Positions 1 to 6,803 of a DNA stretch of 29,463 bases are shown piece by piece. The stretch is from positions 1-29,463 of the forward strand of contig CAYSNI010000023.1 of the NCBI GenBank assembly GCA_964432465.1, read 5' to 3'. This DNA is from JAHFLQ01 sp964432465 (GTDB lineage: Bacteria; Patescibacteriota; Minisyncoccia; UBA6257; WO2-44-18). A program made the position numbers and the translations under genes. The notes beneath the pieces are model-generated. The model worked only from the letters and a program-made list of their open reading frames with translations, was not told the DNA's origin and ran no database searches. Every line of letters begins with the position of its first letter. Position 1 is the first letter of the stretch.

Positions 1-276
1 ATGACGAGCGACGAGGTCCTAGCCGAGCTGAAGAAGCGAGGCCTGAGACCGGCTACGCTCTGGGAGCTCCTCGCCTTCGGTGAGAAATTCCCGGAGACAC
101 AGAGAGAGTTCCCGATAGTGGCGCTCGGTTCTGACTGGCGGAGTCCGGACGGCAGTCGGATTGTCGCCTGTCTCGGCAGGTGGAACGACGGGCGCGAGCT
201 CGATCTGGGCTGGCGCGGCGGCGATTGGGTCGGCAGCTACCGGTTTCTGGCTTTCCGCAAGCCTGCCTGCCGGTAG
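1..276 (+). CDS. Small hypothetical protein, possibly 5'-truncated by the window edge
   Basis: The open frame runs from the first base to a TAG at 274-276 and encodes 91 residues. An ATG sits at base 1, but the true start could lie upstream. The protein has an N-terminal charged helix, then a Trp/Gly-rich segment (PIVALGSDW, VACLGRWNDG, LDLGWRGGDW, YRFLAFRK). From memory it resembles a family of roughly 90-100 residue proteins of unknown function that is common in Parcubacteria. I can assign no function. The natural C-terminus is probably at FLAFRK. The last residues (PACR) and the stop codon come from a palindromic repeat that starts at 261, so the gene end seems to have been reset by repeat insertion. 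The coding sequence looks GC-richer than its surroundings. Confidence 0.6.
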   Translation: MTSDEVLAELKKRGLRPATLWELLAFGEKFPETQREFPIVALGSDWRSPDGSRIVACLGRWNDGRELDLGWRGGDWVGSYRFLAFRKPACR

Positions 277-301
277 GCAGGCCTGCCTGCCGGTAGGCAG
301 G
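261..301. repeat. Tandem GC-rich palindromic repeat (two 20-bp units)
   Basis: Two identical 20-bp units (261-280 and 281-300) contain the imperfect palindrome CCTGCCTGCCGGTAGGCAGG. Each unit can fold into a hairpin with G-U pairing. The first unit overlaps the C-terminal codons and stop of the preceding ORF. Related copies occur at 440-463 and inside tgt (28271-28293). I recall this repeat type as frequent in Parcubacteria genomes. Confidence 0.9.
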
Positions 302-325
302 GTCTAGACCACTGGAAATCTGGTC

Positions 326-369
326 TGCCCCTGCAAAAAGGAAACTTTTTGCAGGGGCATTTTAATTTA
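326..369 (+). terminator. Intrinsic terminator, 15-bp stem with GAAA loop
   Basis: Bases 326-340 pair perfectly with 345-359 around a GAAA tetraloop, and TTTTAATTT follows. This probably ends transcription of the small ORF at 1-276. Part of the sequence recurs in a decayed form at 565-590. Confidence 0.85.
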
Positions 370-439
370 CTAACTACTAGTGGCTAGTCGCTGGTTGCTA
401 TATACTATTAGCATTCTGGAACTCGTCCCGTTAGAAGCA

Positions 440-488
440 GACCTGCCTGCCGGTAGGTAGGTCCTTCGGCCAGGCTCAGGACAAGTCC
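440..488. repeat. Second palindromic repeat with adjacent CTCAGGACAAG-type repeat
   Basis: Bases 440-463 carry a copy of the GC-rich palindrome (GACCTGCCTGCC then GGTAGGTAGGTC). It is followed directly by CCTTCGGCCAGGCTCAGG (463-480) and ACAAGTC, which resembles another short repeat common in these genomes (CTTCGACAAGCTCAGGA type). A remnant of the second type also abuts the protease stop codon at 4134-4146. Confidence 0.75.
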
Positions 489-507
489 TAGACCCTCGGA
501 CACTTGG

Positions 508-546
508 TGCCCTGTGTACGCTAGCGTACACAGGGCATTTTTAATT
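508..546 (+). terminator. Intrinsic terminator, perfect 30-bp palindrome
   Basis: Bases 508-537 form a perfect 30-bp palindrome followed by TTTTTAATT. No intact gene lies between this and the previous terminator, so it may be the leftover end of a decayed gene copy. The hairpin is symmetric and could stop transcription from either side. Confidence 0.8.
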
Positions 547-602
547 CTTTTTTAAAAATATAGGAAAGGAAACTTTTTGTGGGGGTTTTAATTTCTTTTT
601 TA

Positions 603-625
603 ATAAAAAAGCTCACCGGTGAGCT
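603..625 (-). terminator. Intrinsic terminator on the minus strand
   Basis: Bases 610-625 are a perfect 16-bp palindrome (AGCTCACCGGTGAGCT). On the minus strand it is followed by six Ts (605-610). It ends the dnaE transcript and/or the candidate RNA at 605-795. Confidence 0.8.
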
Positions 626-795
626 ACCTACTTACACCTCTTCACAAGCTATGAGGTTCCGCCGCATTTTGTGATGACGGGTAGGGCGAGGCCAGCTGAT
701 TTTCGAGAGACTAAAAGCGAAGTGCAGCTCTCGTTATCACGCGAGAGCGTAACGGTCTCGAGGAAAGTAGCTGGGCGAGGCCTTGAAAGGGCGGA
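605..795 (-). ncRNA. Candidate structured RNA (or structured dnaE 3' UTR)
   Basis: This segment follows the dnaE stop on the minus strand and ends at a strong minus-strand terminator. On the transcript, CCAGCU (774-769) pairs with AGCUGG (696-691), enclosing GAGAC/GUCUC and a CUCUCG/CGAGAG hairpin. A second domain is closed by CUACC (682-678) with GGUAG (629-625) around an inner UCACAA/UUGUGA helix. The nonamer GGCGAGGCC occurs twice on the plus strand (684-692, 774-782). I could not match it to RNase P RNA, SRP RNA, tmRNA or 6S RNA by eye. It could be a free RNA, a processed dnaE 3' end, or a repeat element. The helices also form on the plus strand, so only the terminator sets the orientation. 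Confidence 0.4.
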
Positions 796-799
796 AGCC

Positions 800-3700
800 T
801 TATAGCGCCACCGCCTTATCCACAATCAGCTTGGTTTCACCATTACGATCGGACATTTTTCCAGCGATTAGTACGGCTTTATTCTCTTCCCAAACGGTGG
901 CGGTTTTTTCCAGCATATTAGAGAAGACGATTACTTCAAGCGTGCCATTTGTATCTTCAATCGTCGCGAACAGCATCGGCTGGCCTTTTTTAGTTACAAT
1001 TTTTTTGATTGTGGAGATCATCCCGCCGATTACCAGACGGAGAGCCGGATTAGTGACGAGCAGGGCATCTTTAATCGGGATCGCCCGCATTTTTTTCAAT
1101 TTTTCCTTATGCGCGTTCATCGGATGATCGGAGACATAAAGGCCAAGTAGTTCTTTTTCCCATAAGAGTTTTTCGGCGGAAGTCGCGGGCGGCGTCGCTT
1201 TGAGTTTTAGATTGTAGTTAATCGGAATTTTCCCGAAAAGACTCAGACTATTCGTGTCGTGAGATTTTTTTAAAGCTTGGTGAAATTTCACGATGTCTTC
1301 CATATTTTGGATAATCAGATTGCGCTCAAGCCCCAGACTGTCCAGTACCCCGCACTTAGCCATGCTTTCCAATGATTTTTTATTCAGGTCTTTATGCTGA
1401 ACACGACTGACAAGATCGGCGAGATTTTTGAAAGCGCCACTTTTTTGCCGCTCCTCGATAATCGCGAGAATGATGTTTTCGCCGACATTTTTCACTCCGG
1501 CAAGACCGAAGCGGATATTATTATCTTCCGGAGTGAAGCGAAGCGAGCTTTTATTAATATCCGGCGGTAAAACACTGATTCCCATTTTCTGGCATTCCGA
1601 GATGAGGAAGGAGGCGCGCTCGGTGTCGCCGGAGTCGGCATTCAATACACTGGCCATCAGCTCAACCGGGTAGTGCGCTTTCAGATAGGCGGTCTGGTAG
1701 CCGATCATGGCGTAGCAAGCGGCGTGCGACCGGTTAAAGCCGTAACGGGCGAACGGTGGGAACAGGTCCCAGATTGCCTGGGCGGTGCCGGGCGCGATAC
1801 CATTTTTAATCATTCCGGCAATCAGTTTTTCTTTCTGTTTGTCGAGGAGTTCTCTAATTTTTTTACCGATGGCTTTGCGGAGCGTGTCAGCTTCGGCCAA
1901 AGTAAAGCCGGCGAGGTCGCGGGCGATTCTCATCATCTGCTCTTGATAAATACCGACGCCCCAAGTTGGTTTTAAAATGGGTTCCAATTTCGGGTGAAGA
2001 TAAGTTACCTTCTCCAAGCCGTGCCGGCGACGGAGGTATTCGGGAATAAGATCCATCGGACCCGGGCGATAGAGCGCCACGAGTGCAATCAGTGCTTCCA
2101 GATCTTTTGGAACAATCTCTTTCATGTATCGGCGCATACCGGAAGATTCAAATTGAAAGACTCCAGTAGTGTCCGCCGCTTGCAGAAGTTTCTCCGTCTT
2201 CGCGTCCCACTCGGGAAGATGGTCAATTTCTATTTTTTCACCTTTGTTGTCTTTGATGAGCCGAACGGTGTCTTCCATGATAGTAAGATTTTTCAGACCC
2301 AAAAGATCCATTTTTAAAAGGCCGAGATCTTCTACACCATGCATTTCAAATTGCGTAACAATCGTATCCGGATCTTGGGGAGCTTTTTGAAGCGGAAGAT
2401 AGTCGGTGAGCGGTTTCGCGGAAATCACGATACCGCAGGCGTGGGTAGATGCGTGGCGAGCAATACCTTCCATTTTTTTCGCGGCGTTGAGAATTCGTTT
2501 CGCGTCATCATTAGTTTTATAAAGCGTGGAAAGTTCCAGGTTGCTTTGAAGAGCTTCTTCCAGGTCCTGGCCAAAAGGAATGAGCTTCGCGAGTTGGTCG
2601 CAGAAGGCGTAGCTAATATCCAGAGCCCGGCCGACGTCTCGGATCGCCGCGCGGGCAGCCATCGTTCCGAAGGTAATAATATGGGCGACGTGATCGGGCC
2701 CGTATTTTTCCACAATGTAGCCGTATACCTCATCACGACGTTTGTCGGTAATATCGATATCTATATCCGGCATTTGGATACGATCGGGATTTAAAAAGCG
2801 CTCAAAGAGCAGTTCGTATTTGATCGGGTCGATATCAGTGACACGGAGAATGTAGGCGACGATACTGCCGGCGGCAGAGCCGCGGCCTGGACCGACGACG
2901 ATGCCACGGTCTTTCGCCCAGTTCACCAAATCCTGGACGATAAGGAAGTAGTCGGCAAATCCCATCTTTTCAATGACGCCTAGCTCGAATTCCAAGCGAT
3001 CTTTCACAACCTGATTGATTTCTGGATAACGGGCGGTGATGCGGCGGTTAATAATTTCCCGAAGATAACTGATAGAAGTTGCCGGAACGCCATCTTTCGC
3101 TAAAGCTTCAGCGGGCAAGGGAAATTTCGGGAGCTGAATTTTGTTAAGCTCGATGGTTACGTTGCAGCGGTCAGCGATGGCCTGGGTGTTACTTACCGCT
3201 TCGGGAAGATCGGCAAACAGCTCGGCCATTCTTTCTGGCGAGGTCATGGAAAAATCATCATCCTTCAGAGAGAGACGATCTGGGTCGTCCAATTTTCCTC
3301 CCGTCTGCACCGCGAGTAAGATCTCGTGGTAATCCTGATCTTCCTTTTTTAAATAATGAATATCCTGGGTCGCGGCAATTGGAATGCCGGTTTCTTTGGA
3401 AATTTGCAGAATACCTTTTTCCGTTTTAGTGACTTCGGGAATACCGGGATGCCGGCCGAGTTCCAGAAAGAAATTATTTTTTCCGAAAATATCCTGATAT
3501 TCCAGTGCGGCTTTTTTGGCCGCGTCGTAGTTTCCGTTCACAAGATTGCGACCGACTTCACCGGAAATGCAGGCAGAAAGGGCGATGATTCCTTCATGGT
3601 GTTGGCGCAGAAAATCTTTATTGATACGGGGTTTATAATAGTAGCCCTCGAGTTGGGCGTGAGTCATCAATTTCAGAAGATTTTTCCAGCCCGTTTCATT

Positions 3701-3964
3701 CTCGCAGAGCAGAATCATATGAAAGTATTTTTCCGCGCTTCCTACGTCCGGCATAATATATGACTCCACTCCGAGAACCGGCTTAATACCGGCGGCTCGG
3801 GCAGTTTTATAAAACTCAATCGCTCCGTAAAGGTTGCCGTGGTCGGTGAGAGCGAGGGAGTCCATGCCCAGTTCCTTCGCGTGATTGACCAGTTGATCAA
3901 TTTTCGCGAGTCCGTCCAGTAAGGAGTAATGGGAATGAGTGTGAAGGTGGGTAAATTTTGTCAT
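800..3964 (-). CDS. dnaE: DNA polymerase III subunit alpha
   Basis: This is the replicative polymerase subunit, 1054 residues, somewhat shorter than E. coli DnaE. The N-terminal PHP domain is present: HTHSHYSLLDG near residue 8, TDHGN near 41, a DIH motif near 200. The C-family polymerase core has PDIDIDI at 399-405 (Asp400, Asp402) and KMDLLGL with Asp553, matching the catalytic triad of E. coli (401, 403, 555). GPGRGSAAGS and the FNRSHAACYA segment are also intact. The last ~80 residues form an OB-fold-like domain (IGGMISTIKKIVTKKG). The retained PHP histidines and acidic residues suggest a metal site, possibly proofreading; that is inference. The start ATG lacks a clear Shine-Dalgarno sequence and follows a hairpin at 3981-4016. 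The gene is followed by the candidate RNA and a minus-strand terminator. Confidence 0.97.
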   Translation of the reverse strand: MTKFTHLHTHSHYSLLDGLAKIDQLVNHAKELGMDSLALTDHGNLYGAIEFYKTARAAGIKPVLGVESYIMPDVGSAEKYFHMILLCENETGWKNLLKLMTHAQLEGYYYKPRINKDFLRQHHEGIIALSACISGEVGRNLVNGNYDAAKKAALEYQDIFGKNNFFLELGRHPGIPEVTKTEKGILQISKETGIPIAATQDIHYLKKEDQDYHEILLAVQTGGKLDDPDRLSLKDDDFSMTSPERMAELFADLPEAVSNTQAIADRCNVTIELNKIQLPKFPLPAEALAKDGVPATSISYLREIINRRITARYPEINQVVKDRLEFELGVIEKMGFADYFLIVQDLVNWAKDRGIVVGPGRGSAAGSIVAYILRVTDIDPIKYELLFERFLNPDRIQMPDIDIDITDKRRDEVYGYIVEKYGPDHVAHIITFGTMAARAAIRDVGRALDISYAFCDQLAKLIPFGQDLEEALQSNLELSTLYKTNDDAKRILNAAKKMEGIARHASTHACGIVISAKPLTDYLPLQKAPQDPDTIVTQFEMHGVEDLGLLKMDLLGLKNLTIMEDTVRLIKDNKGEKIEIDHLPEWDAKTEKLLQAADTTGVFQFESSGMRRYMKEIVPKDLEALIALVALYRPGPMDLIPEYLRRRHGLEKVTYLHPKLEPILKPTWGVGIYQEQMMRIARDLAGFTLAEADTLRKAIGKKIRELLDKQKEKLIAGMIKNGIAPGTAQAIWDLFPPFARYGFNRSHAACYAMIGYQTAYLKAHYPVELMASVLNADSGDTERASFLISECQKMGISVLPPDINKSSLRFTPEDNNIRFGLAGVKNVGENIILAIIEERQKSGAFKNLADLVSRVQHKDLNKKSLESMAKCGVLDSLGLERNLIIQNMEDIVKFHQALKKSHDTNSLSLFGKIPINYNLKLKATPPATSAEKLLWEKELLGLYVSDHPMNAHKEKLKKMRAIPIKDALLVTNPALRLVIGGMISTIKKIVTKKGQPMLFATIEDTNGTLEVIVFSNMLEKTATVWEENKAVLIAGKMSDRNGETKLIVDKAVAL

Positions 3965-3980
3965 ATGGAGAGTGGGTACT

Positions 3981-4016
3981 TGCCCCGTGAAATTACGAAG
4001 TAATTTTTTACGGGGT
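3981..4016 (-). promoter_or_regulatory. Hairpin in the dnaE 5' leader
   Basis: On the minus strand CCCCGU (4016-4011) pairs with ACGGGG (3986-3981), and the stem extends through an AU-rich helix to a UUC loop. It ends about 17 nt before the dnaE start codon. It could affect translation, be a processing site, or be an old terminator lacking a U-run. No function is established. Confidence 0.45.
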
Positions 4017-4092
4017 GTAGGTGGGAGAACTTAGCCATTCGGGTTAATTTTAACAGGTGGTAGAAAACTAGACCAGTATAGATTATGAAAAT

Positions 4093-4125
4093 AAAAGCCG
4101 TCGGTTTTGCCGGCGGCTTTTGTTA
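4093..4125 (-). terminator. Bidirectional intrinsic terminator after the protease gene
   Basis: AAAAGCCGTCGG (4093-4104) pairs with CCGGCGGCTTTT (4110-4121), with A/T tracts on both sides. It lies just beyond the protease stop on the minus strand and separates it from dnaE. Confidence 0.85.
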
Positions 4126-4133
4126 ATTTATAG

Positions 4134-4146
4134 TGAGCTTGTCGAA
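4134..4146. repeat. Fragment of a GTTCGACAAGCTCA-type repeat
   Basis: Directly after the protease TAG the minus strand reads TTCGACAAGCTCA. This matches the common CTTCGACAAGCTCAGGA-type repeat of these genomes, and a diverged copy is at 463-488. A repeat landing at a stop codon parallels the one at 261. Confidence 0.45.
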
Positions 4147-5337
4147 CTATCTCTTTTCTAGCGTTACTGTGATCTCGAGTTCTTCAAACTTTTCCTTCTG
4201 GTCATGAGCCATTTCCAGGTTACCTGCCTGATTACGGAAGATTCGATCTGCGATCCAGTGTGTTTCACGGTATATCCGCAGCTTTACTTGGTTGCCCGAT
4301 GAGCATTTAAACATTATATAACGCGCCAATTCATTGTAGGTGGTTGGTTTTTTGCCGTCGTATTCCAGCAAAATATCTCCAACTTTCAGTCCGGCTTTTT
4401 CCGCGGGACTGCCGCTTTCCACAATATAGATCATCAGGCCGGATCGTTTTGGCTCCGGCATGTCCAAGTCAGCATAATTCAGTGGATTAAGGCTGTTAGT
4501 GTCCAAGAATTTCCAGCCGGCAAAAGCATGCTCAGTGTAGCCGCTCTTTTTAATCCGCCGCAAAACCGTTCGGATATCGTCAATCGGAATTGCTCCATAA
4601 ATAGTAGTAATGTCCCGACGCGTTTCGGGGTGGATACCCATCACATTCATGCCGATGATTTCGCCAAGCTCATTAAAGAGCGGGCCACCGGAGTCGCCGG
4701 GATTAATCGTCGCGTCGTGCATGATCATTTGTGGTTGACTGATCTCCGGATAGTTGAGTCCGTAGTCGGTTTTGCAGACGACGCCTTCGCGAACTAGAAA
4801 TTCATACCCGAATGGGTTTCCAAAGGGAAAGACTCGGTCGCCCTTTTCCAGCATTGCGGAGCGGCCCAGGGGCGGGTAGTTGGTGTATTTGAAATCGGGA
4901 TTTTTGAATCTGAGAAGCGCGAGATCCAATGTTTCATCCGCGGCTACAATTTCGACTTCTTCGGGCCGTTTCTGTCCTTCGCTGAAGTAGGCGTAAATTG
5001 CTTTGTATTCAAGTCCGCGACAGATGTGGCCTGCCGAAAGGATGTGCGGCCGGCCCGCGAACTCCACCATGAATCCGGAAGCGTCCGCCGACATCTTACT
5101 TTTTGGCCCAACTACCATTTCCAGCCAGACCACGCCATGGATGCGGCCGATATCTTTAGCGGTGTGCGGCTTGGCCAGAATGACACGGGGTTGGCCGTCT
5201 CCGAAATTGGGATCAGGCGTAAAATCTTCTGAGACCTTCAGATTATCGAAATCAGGCTTGAGCGAATCAATCACAACGCCAATGCAACCGATAGGCAAAA
5301 TAAGAAATGAAAGCAGAACCATCCGCAAATTTTTCAT
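4147..5337 (-). CDS. HtrA/DegP-like trypsin-family protease with one PDZ domain
   Basis: A 396-residue exported serine protease. The N-terminus (MKNLRMVLLSFLILPIGC) is a signal/anchor segment. Cys18 could be lipidated, but Pro at -3 makes the lipobox imperfect. The trypsin-like domain shows the full triad: His104 in LSAGHIC, Asp138 in TLDLALL and Ser216 in NPGDSGGPL. A single PDZ domain follows at about 285-360 (SGLMIYIVESGSPAEKAGL, VGDILLEYDG). This is the S1C layout, one PDZ as in DegS-type proteins, fitting surface or envelope protein quality control; the substrate is unknown. AAGGAG precedes the ATG. It is divergent from rnhB, with only 34 bp between the starts and a shared palindromic promoter. 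Confidence 0.9.
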   Translation of the reverse strand: MKNLRMVLLSFLILPIGCIGVVIDSLKPDFDNLKVSEDFTPDPNFGDGQPRVILAKPHTAKDIGRIHGVVWLEMVVGPKSKMSADASGFMVEFAGRPHILSAGHICRGLEYKAIYAYFSEGQKRPEEVEIVAADETLDLALLRFKNPDFKYTNYPPLGRSAMLEKGDRVFPFGNPFGYEFLVREGVVCKTDYGLNYPEISQPQMIMHDATINPGDSGGPLFNELGEIIGMNVMGIHPETRRDITTIYGAIPIDDIRTVLRRIKKSGYTEHAFAGWKFLDTNSLNPLNYADLDMPEPKRSGLMIYIVESGSPAEKAGLKVGDILLEYDGKKPTTYNELARYIMFKCSSGNQVKLRIYRETHWIADRIFRNQAGNLEMAHDQKEKFEELEITVTLEKR

Positions 5338-5356
5338 GCCTGCTCCTTCAAAGTTC

Positions 5357-5372
5357 TGGTATTCTTATACCA
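5357..5372. promoter_or_regulatory. Palindromic shared extended -10 for divergent protease and rnhB
   Basis: The 16-mer TGGTATTCTTATACCA gives an extended -10 on each strand: TGG-TATTCT on plus (-10 at 5360-5365) and TGG-TATAAG on minus (-10 at 69-64 of this block, i.e. 5369-5364). On plus, the expected start falls at about 5372, the A of the rnhB ATG. On minus it gives a leader of about 20 nt containing AAGGAGC. No -35 hexamer is obvious on either side. Confidence 0.6.
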
Positions 5373-6046
5373 TGAGGCGAGAATTTATAATAGGCATCGA
5401 TCCCGTAAAGTCGTCAAAAAAAATGGCTACTGGGCGGGTGAAGTATTTAATAGGTATAGACGAGGTTGGCCGAGGCTCTCTGGCAGGACCGGTGACGGTG
5501 GTAGCGGTGGCGATACCGCACAACTTCAAATTTAAAATTCAAAATTTAAAACTAAGGGACTCAAAAAAACTTTCCGCGAAACAGCGTGAGGAGATTTTCC
5601 GGATAATCAAAAAACATCCGAGGGTTTTGCATGCCCGGGCGAACGTTTATCCCAGAGTCATCGATCGGATTAATATTTCTCAAGCGGCTAATTTAGCGGC
5701 GACCCGCGCCTTCGCGCGACTCATAACTAATAACCGGAAACTGATAACCAGCAAAATAAAAGTTTTCCTTGATGGGGGCCTCTTCTTGAGCAAGTCATTA
5801 GTTGATCGTAATAAGTTATTAGTTCGCACGATAGTGCGCGGTGATGAAAAATTTAACGCGATTAAGCTGGCTTCCATTGTCGCTAAGGTGGGGAGGGATC
5901 GAATCGTTTCTCGCTATGATCGTGAATTTCCCAAGTACGAATTCGCCGCTCATAAAGGCTATGGAACCCGAGCCCATATCAAAGCGATCAAAAAACACGG
6001 CATTTGCGACCGGCACCGTTTAAGCTTCGTTAAAAACTTCGTTTGA
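5372..6046 (+). CDS. rnhB: Ribonuclease HII
   Basis: Removes RNA from RNA-DNA hybrids and cleaves at ribonucleotides in DNA. The family signature IDEVGRGSLAGPV carries the first catalytic Asp-Glu pair. LDGG and ASIVAKVGRDR supply further acidic residues, and the C-terminal YEFAAHKGYGT/H segment is typical. I chose ATG 5372 because the promoter palindrome predicts a leaderless transcript there, giving 224 residues. ATG 5423 (MATGRVKYL) and GTG 5438 (MKYLIGIDEVG) would give the usual length near 200. The extra N-terminus repeats the first beta strand (FIIGIDPV versus YLIGIDEV). Two A/T-rich low-complexity inserts (NFKFKIQNLKL and TNNRKLITSK) resemble intergenic drift sequence from this genome. 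Confidence 0.9.
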   Translation: MRREFIIGIDPVKSSKKMATGRVKYLIGIDEVGRGSLAGPVTVVAVAIPHNFKFKIQNLKLRDSKKLSAKQREEIFRIIKKHPRVLHARANVYPRVIDRINISQAANLAATRAFARLITNNRKLITSKIKVFLDGGLFLSKSLVDRNKLLVRTIVRGDEKFNAIKLASIVAKVGRDRIVSRYDREFPKYEFAAHKGYGTRAHIKAIKKHGICDRHRLSFVKNFV

Positions 6047-6050
6047 CCGA

Positions 6051-6079
6051 TTGACTTTTTCAACCCCCTGCCCTATTCT
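6051..6079 (+). promoter_or_regulatory. Promoter for rpmF
   Basis: TTGACT (6051-6056), 17-bp spacer, TATTCT (6074-6079). The predicted start is near 6086, leaving a leader of about 40 nt made of CTAG/CTA-rich low-complexity sequence with no Shine-Dalgarno site. Confidence 0.65.
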
Positions 6080-6125
6080 TACCTATATTCTAGATTCTAA
6101 ATACTAGCTTCTAGATACTAATCCC

Positions 6126-6287
6126 ATGGGAGGTGTACCACTAAAACATCATTCTAAATCCAAAGTTGGCCGTCGCCGGTCTCATTTGGCGCTGAAAAAA
6201 ACTAGTCTCGGCGTGTGTGTAAAGTGCAAAGGCCCGACTTTCCCGCACAAGGCTTGCCCACAGTGCGGATTTTACTCCTCAAAATAA
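6126..6287 (+). CDS. rpmF: 50S ribosomal protein L32
   Basis: A 53-residue protein reading MGGVPLKHHSKSKVGRRR and on through SHLALKK to a four-Cys zinc ribbon (CVKC near 31-34, CPQC near 45-48), ending in GFYSSK. Length, basic N-terminus and paired CxxC motifs fit bacterial L32 of the zinc-binding type. A -35/-10 pair (TTGACT, TATTCT) lies upstream, and no ribosome-binding site precedes the ATG. It sits between rnhB and nusB on the same strand, followed 27 bp later by the nusB start. Confidence 0.92.
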   Translation: MGGVPLKHHSKSKVGRRRSHLALKKTSLGVCVKCKGPTFPHKACPQCGFYSSK

Positions 6288-6296
6288 GAGGTGATT

Positions 6297-6305
6297 TGGT
6301 ATAAT
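6297..6305 (+). promoter_or_regulatory. Extended -10 promoter for nusB (leaderless)
   Basis: TGGTATAAT provides an extended -10 with TATAAT at 6300-6305. The nusB ATG at 6315 is only 9 nt downstream, so the transcript would begin at or within about 3 nt of the start codon. No good -35 is visible. Confidence 0.6.
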
Positions 6306-6314
6306 TAAGACAAG

Positions 6315-6803
6315 ATGGCAACTAGGCAGCTCGCTCGTTCAGTCGTTCTTCAGTCTTTATATGAGTGGGATTTTTATCATAAAAAAGAAGATCTGACGAA
6401 GATTTTAGAGCGTAACCTTGTAGAATTTGCACCGGGAATAGACGAGCCAGATTTTGCTTGGCGCTTAATGAAGGGGGTGATCGATCATCTAGAGGATCTC
6501 GACAAAATCATCGAAAAATCCGCGCCGGAATGGCCAATCGAGCAGATCGCTATTGTTGATCGGAACGCGCTCCGCATTGGTCTTTACGAATTATTACACG
6601 CAGACCCGGAGGAGGTGCCACCGAAAGTTGCGATTAATGAGGCGATCGAGATTGCCAAGAACTACGGTGGTCCGAATTCTGGAAAGTTCATTAATGGCGT
6701 ATTGGGAACGGTATATAAGGAGTTGCAGGAATCAGGCAAAGTGCCAAAAGAACTACTAAAAGAAAAAAATAATGGAAATAGCGAAGCTGGAAAAAACGAT
6801 TAG
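6315..6803 (+). CDS. nusB: Transcription antitermination factor NusB
   Basis: A 162-residue all-alpha RNA-binding protein of the NusB family, which joins NusE/S10 and NusG on boxA RNA in rRNA antitermination. Family features are the N-terminal RQLARSVVLQSLYEWDF, the central VDRNALRIGLYELLH, and PPKVAINEAIEIAKNYG followed by SGKFINGVLGTVYKEL. The C-terminus has a Lys/Asn-rich tail. There is no Shine-Dalgarno site; an extended TATAAT box lies 9 nt before the ATG, implying a leaderless mRNA. Its 3' end overlaps the rnc start by 32 nt, so the two are co-transcribed and probably translationally linked. The pairing makes sense, since both act on rRNA synthesis and processing. Confidence 0.93.
   Translation: MATRQLARSVVLQSLYEWDFYHKKEDLTKILERNLVEFAPGIDEPDFAWRLMKGVIDHLEDLDKIIEKSAPEWPIEQIAIVDRNALRIGLYELLHADPEEVPPKVAINEAIEIAKNYGGPNSGKFINGVLGTVYKELQESGKVPKELLKEKNNGNSEAGKND

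Larger units (their letters stand above)
277..599. other. Gene-free stretch of duplicated repeat/terminator modules
   Basis: No convincing coding sequence is visible. The order palindromic repeat, TAGACC-containing spacer, terminator, TTTTAATT occurs once at 261-369 and again, diverged, at 440-546. A third partial match, AAAGGAAACTTTTTG, is at 565-579 and is identical to 337-351. The segment 370-420 is low-complexity sequence rich in CTAG/CTA motifs, resembling stretches at 6086-6118 and 18783-18842. The simplest reading is repeated local duplication and decay of a gene tail. Confidence 0.6.

Noticed and set aside
261..301. CRISPR array, suggested by tandem repeats
   Set aside because: Two adjacent 20-bp palindromic units without spacers, and no cas genes in the window.
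600..800. RNase P RNA, suggested by GAGGAAAGTAGCTGG on the plus strand
   Set aside because: Only the GAGGAAAGT part of the universal core matches. The paired 3' core (ACAGAA-CCGGCTTAT) is missing, and the available length is too short.
5003..5371. Upstream extension of the rnhB frame by 123 codons
   Set aside because: It lies antisense within the protease gene, whose catalytic motifs are intact. RNase HII has no such domain.
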